Assembly (NCBI GenBank): GCA_029245125.1
Contig: JAQWPZ010000152.1
Coordinates: 1-57,965 of the forward strand
Direction: 5' to 3'
DNA length: 57,965 nucleotides
DNA from: Rubripirellula sp.
GTDB lineage: Bacteria; Planctomycetota; Planctomycetia; Pirellulales; Pirellulaceae
This document shows, piece after piece, positions 55,485-57,965 of the stretch (positions are counted from its first letter, which is position 1; each line of letters begins with the position of its first letter). A model generated the notes under the pieces. It saw only the letters and a list, made by a program, of their open reading frames with translations, had not been told where the DNA came from and searched no databases. Position numbers and translations under genes: made by a program.

Positions 55485-56549
55485 ATGATTCGGTTCCTTT
55501 TGGGTGTTGTGGTCGCATCGATGGCCTGTTGGCCGTGCTGTGCCGACGCATCCGAGACAGTCGATTTGCGTTATCGAAGCTATCGCACTTGGTCGATTCA
55601 TCTGCCCGCTGAAAAGTGGTTCCCGGTGAAAGAGGGGATCAAGATTCCCCATGCTGGTGGTGACCAATTTATGGTCGAATTGGAAGGCAACAGCCTTCGT
55701 TTCGACACCGATGGTGATGGCACGCTCGATCGTACGATCAAGCCACTGGTTGATCCCAAAACAAATGTCTCGACGACTCGGGTTGTCTTAACTGGCAAGA
55801 CCAAGGCGGGCGAACCGCTGCGGTACGCAGCCAGACTCAGGAAGGATGCCAACGGTTGGGAGTGGGCGCCCGGCGGCGCGATGGCGGGAATCATTTCCGC
55901 GGAAGCCGGGCCGGTTCCGATTCGCATCATCGACCAGAACGGGAATGGTCGCTTTGATGATTTTGGCAAAGACGCGATGGTCGTTGGCAGCAGTGATCAT
56001 GCGATGTTGTTGTCCAAGACGATTCAAGTCGATGACACTCTGCACAACATTGAATTTGTAGGTGAGGGTGCGTCGATCGAGTTCACGGCCTTTACCGGTG
56101 AGACGGCGGAGATCGACATGTCCACATCCTTCCACTCCAAGGCGGTCCTGCTCTCCTCGGTGATCGTATCGGAGGATGGTCAGCATTCGTGTGATGTGGG
56201 GGCCATTCAAGGACCGGTCAAAGTGCCGGCAGGAACTTATTCAATCGTCGGTGGGGTCCTCGGGTTGGGAAGCCATCGAGTTCAGATCGCATCCGGTCGT
56301 ATGGATCCACTAACTTTGGCGGCTGATTCAACCACTGATTTTGATTGGGGCGGGCCGATCGAATCGGAGTTCCAATTCGCTCGGCGAGGCAACCAGGTTC
56401 AATTCTCACCCGATCACATTTGGTACTACGGGCGTGCTGGCGAGCAGTACGCCGGGTGGAATCCGATCGGCAAATCGCCGGAGTTCAAAATTTTGGATGC
56501 GGACACGGGAGTGGTTCTGGAGGTCGCGATCTTACCGGGATCCTGCTGA
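55485..56549 (+). CDS. Secreted hypothetical protein with two calcium-like loops
   Basis: 354 aa. ATG 55485 has GGGGGAC eight bases upstream and begins a signal peptide (MIRFLLGVVVASMACWPCCADASE); the frame opens at 55362 without one. Two Asp/Asn/Gly loops resemble EF-hand or dockerin-type calcium sites: DTDGDGTLDR (from Asp74) and DQNGNGRFDD (from Asp150). The rest is beta-rich. I do not recognise the family; similar secreted proteins are typical of planctomycetes. A terminator candidate lies 170 bp past its stop. Confidence 0.85.
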   Translation: MIRFLLGVVVASMACWPCCADASETVDLRYRSYRTWSIHLPAEKWFPVKEGIKIPHAGGDQFMVELEGNSLRFDTDGDGTLDRTIKPLVDPKTNVSTTRVVLTGKTKAGEPLRYAARLRKDANGWEWAPGGAMAGIISAEAGPVPIRIIDQNGNGRFDDFGKDAMVVGSSDHAMLLSKTIQVDDTLHNIEFVGEGASIEFTAFTGETAEIDMSTSFHSKAVLLSSVIVSEDGQHSCDVGAIQGPVKVPAGTYSIVGGVLGLGSHRVQIASGRMDPLTLAADSTTDFDWGGPIESEFQFARRGNQVQFSPDHIWYYGRAGEQYAGWNPIGKSPEFKILDADTGVVLEVAILPGSC

Positions 56550-56717
56550 GGCCGCGGCTTTGTACCGGTCGCCGTGAGCGTACCAACCGCAGCTAAAATT
56601 GAAGTTGAAATGATCGCCGATACCTTCGCGTTCGGCAAAATTGTGGGCACGCCGAAAAAGTGAGCTGATCGCTCGCGATGAAGGTCGCTTCGCCCGAATC
56701 AAATTGAACATGAATCG

Positions 56718-56755
56718 CCCTGCTGACAATCACTGTCGGTAGGGTGATTTTTTTT
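56718..56755 (+). terminator. Rho-independent terminator candidate
   Basis: CCCT-gct-GACA (56718-56728) and TGTC-ggt-AGGG (56734-56744) pair at 9 of 11 positions around the loop ATCAC, followed by TGA and eight T. This is the only hairpin in the window with a full U-tract. It would end transcripts of the gene at 55485-56549. Confidence 0.6.
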
Positions 56756-56782
56756 GTCGGGCCCTTCGTCCCTTACTCCCCC

Positions 56783-56824
56783 GAATCGCCGGTATCATAC
56801 GGTGAATCGCCTGTATCATACGGG
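56783..56824. repeat. Tandem repeat, 2 x 21 bp
   Basis: Two units of the type GAATCGCC(G/T)GTATCATACGG. It is non-coding and about 145 bp before the edge gene. Confidence 0.8.
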
Positions 56825-56967
56825 GAAAGGTTGAATTCTTCGCCTGCTTCGACGGGCCATCGCCCGAGGCCTGGCAATCATCGGTGGAATGTCGCCTGAA
56901 GCAATCAATAATTGATGTATCCCAGCCACGTTTGGCTACCATGGTGGATCATCCAGCCAGGAAACCT

Positions 56968-57965
56968 ATGTCGAACCCTTTTCGTTTTAGCCCCCGATTG
57001 TCGCTTTCCGTCCCCGCAATCTTGGTGGGGATGATGCTGGTGTCGTCATTTGCGTCGGCCCAGGTCAGTCCATCGGTTGACCGACCGCCGGTGATGAGTG
57101 ACCAAGGCGGGGCGATCCCGGTCAGCGTCGTTGACGGTCGGTTGATTGTTGCTTGTGACATCTCCGGGCCGAGACTGAGGGTTCCCGTGAATCTTTGGCT
57201 CGACTTCGATGGTGCTTTTGGTCTGCAATTGCACAATCGCGCCGCAGCCCCACTGCCGGCGGAAACCCCCGCTGGGAAGCCGCTCCCGCTTACGCTTCAT
57301 TTTCCCGATTTCACATTGGAAATCGCCCGCCGCGAACTCGGGCCTGAGGAAGAGTTTGAGACGTTCACAAAATACCACTCGCGCGAATTGGGCGAGAACG
57401 CGCTAACGGGCGCCATCGGGGGTGACATCCTGAAGCACTTTGATGTCATCTTTGACTTGCCCCGCGGGCAGGTTTTGCTCGCGCCCCCCGGGCAGCTAGA
57501 GCAACAGCAAGGCGATCCGTTGTTGGGTGATGTGGTTGTGCCGATCTCGTTGCAAAATGATCTCGTCTGGCTGCCAGTGACTTTGCAAGGTCCCGGTTCA
57601 CAAGGGGCCAGTTCACAAGGAGCCGGTTCACAAGGAGCCAGTTCACAAGGAGCCAGTTCACAAGGGGCCAGTTCACAAGGAGCCATTTCACAAGGGGCCA
57701 GTGAGCTACCGAAGCGGGCGATGGCGATTGGATCGTCGCGTTACGACAGCGTGCTCGACCGACGCCTCTGTAATTCGCTTCGACGACCTGCTGGAAATGT
57801 GGGACCCGTCGTTTGCGAATCAATTGACTTTTCTCCCTACGTTGCTTTCCGCCCCGACGAAGTCGTGCAAGTGCATCCTGATGGGGTTGCTGGAGTAATG
57901 GGGATTAACTTGTTGGAGCGGTTTCGGATTCACGTCGACCGTCACTCGCTGTTGGCCACGCTTCG
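56968..57965 (+). CDS. Secreted two-lobed aspartyl-protease-like protein, 5' part only
   Basis: At least 332 codons, open at the window edge. ATG 56968, after AGGAAAC, begins a signal peptide (SVPAILVGMMLVSSFASAQ). Two lobes each end in a motif of the retropepsin/pepsin second half: GAIGGDILKHFDVIFDL and GVMGINLLERFRIHVD. In the first lobe the usual DTG active site is replaced near LWLDFDGAFGLQL, with no D-T/S-G. So the first lobe at least lacks a standard catalytic Asp loop. Between the lobes lies an eight-unit QGASS-type repeat. It may be an inactive protease-fold binding protein; the rest of the gene would decide. Confidence 0.75.
   Translation, partial: MSNPFRFSPRLSLSVPAILVGMMLVSSFASAQVSPSVDRPPVMSDQGGAIPVSVVDGRLIVACDISGPRLRVPVNLWLDFDGAFGLQLHNRAAAPLPAETPAGKPLPLTLHFPDFTLEIARRELGPEEEFETFTKYHSRELGENALTGAIGGDILKHFDVIFDLPRGQVLLAPPGQLEQQQGDPLLGDVVVPISLQNDLVWLPVTLQGPGSQGASSQGAGSQGASSQGASSQGASSQGAISQGASELPKRAMAIGSSRYDSVLDRRLCNSLRRPAGNVGPVVCESIDFSPYVAFRPDEVVQVHPDGVAGVMGINLLERFRIHVDRHSLLATL
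57586..57702 (+). repeat. In-frame 15-bp tandem repeat, about 8 units
   Basis: Units of the type CAAGGAGCCAGTTCA encode QGASS, QGAGS, QGAIS and so on between the two protease-like lobes. It is the longest array in the window. Confidence 0.92.

Larger units (their letters stand above)
56550..56967. other. Intergenic region, 418 bp
   Basis: No supported gene. It holds the terminator candidate at 56718-56755 and a 2 x 21-bp repeat at 56783-56824. A short minus frame (56532-56729) translates to a protein-like stretch (GDHFNFNFSCGWYAHGD) whose status I cannot judge. Confidence 0.5.

Noticed and set aside
57586..57702. CRISPR-like array
   Set aside because: The units are directly adjacent with no unique spacers and are translated in frame as QGASS repeats.

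Overview
The window reads as a planctomycete chromosome segment, most likely Pirellulaceae (Rhodopirellula-like). The evidence is the gene content: many secreted formylglycine sulfatases, two classic planctomycete pairs (PSCyt1/DUF1549/DUF1553 with DUF1501, and DUF1587/1592/1588/1585 with DUF1552), a PASTA-less Ser/Thr kinase, a VWA/YfbK-type membrane protein behind an ECF sigma factor, and planctomycete-style PQQ propellers. There are no phage genes, transposases, CRISPR arrays or RNA genes that I could recognise. Both edges cut through secreted-protein genes (1-539 minus, 56968-57965 plus).

Layout. 1-4.4 kb: an edge gene, a divergent control region with a perfect palindrome, a dCache-like receptor Ser/Thr kinase, and a frameshifted sulfatase pseudogene converging on it. 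4.4-15.7 kb: a plus-strand block with a four-module exported polyenzyme (iduronate-2-sulfatase-like, sialidase, sialate O-acetylesterase, heparan N-sulfatase-like), then a c-type cytochrome PSD1 protein and a Tat-exported DUF1501 protein. 16.3-29.2 kb: a minus-strand block with an ECF sigma factor overlapping a 1063-aa VWA/anti-sigma-like membrane protein, followed by a 2361-aa two-halved membrane protein and a separate secreted protein. 29.6-34.6 kb: a sulfatase-esterase fusion and a 12-heme cytochrome c. 35.0-37.3 kb: a beta-lactamase-family / epoxide-hydrolase-like fusion. 37.7-43.3 kb: a SWIM zinc-finger gene coupled to a large helical protein (DUF6493-like) with a leaderless-looking promoter, then SOUL and DCC genes. 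43.8-47.6 kb: a BY-kinase-like chain-length protein with a broken P-loop, and a PQQ propeller. 47.9-50.7 kb: csaA and a rhodanese gene, then two overlapping RlaP-type nucleotidyltransferases. 51.1-58 kb: the DUF1592/DUF1552 pair, an EF-hand thioredoxin, a calcium-loop protein and a two-lobed aspartyl-protease-like protein.

Two themes cut across the window. Several genes fuse enzymes that are normally separate (polyenzyme, sulfatase-esterase, beta-lactamase-epoxide hydrolase, the giant membrane protein). Short tandem repeats with 12-27 bp units occur at many gene boundaries and also inside coding linkers, where the unit is always a multiple of three. Several intergenic regions carry strong hairpins without U-tracts. 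The best candidates for undescribed systems are the sigma/VWA/giant-membrane-protein operon, the nucleotidyltransferase pair, and the SWIM/DUF6493-like pair with its repeat-flanked leaderless promoter. All functional statements are from reading the sequence and recalled family knowledge; no database search was run.
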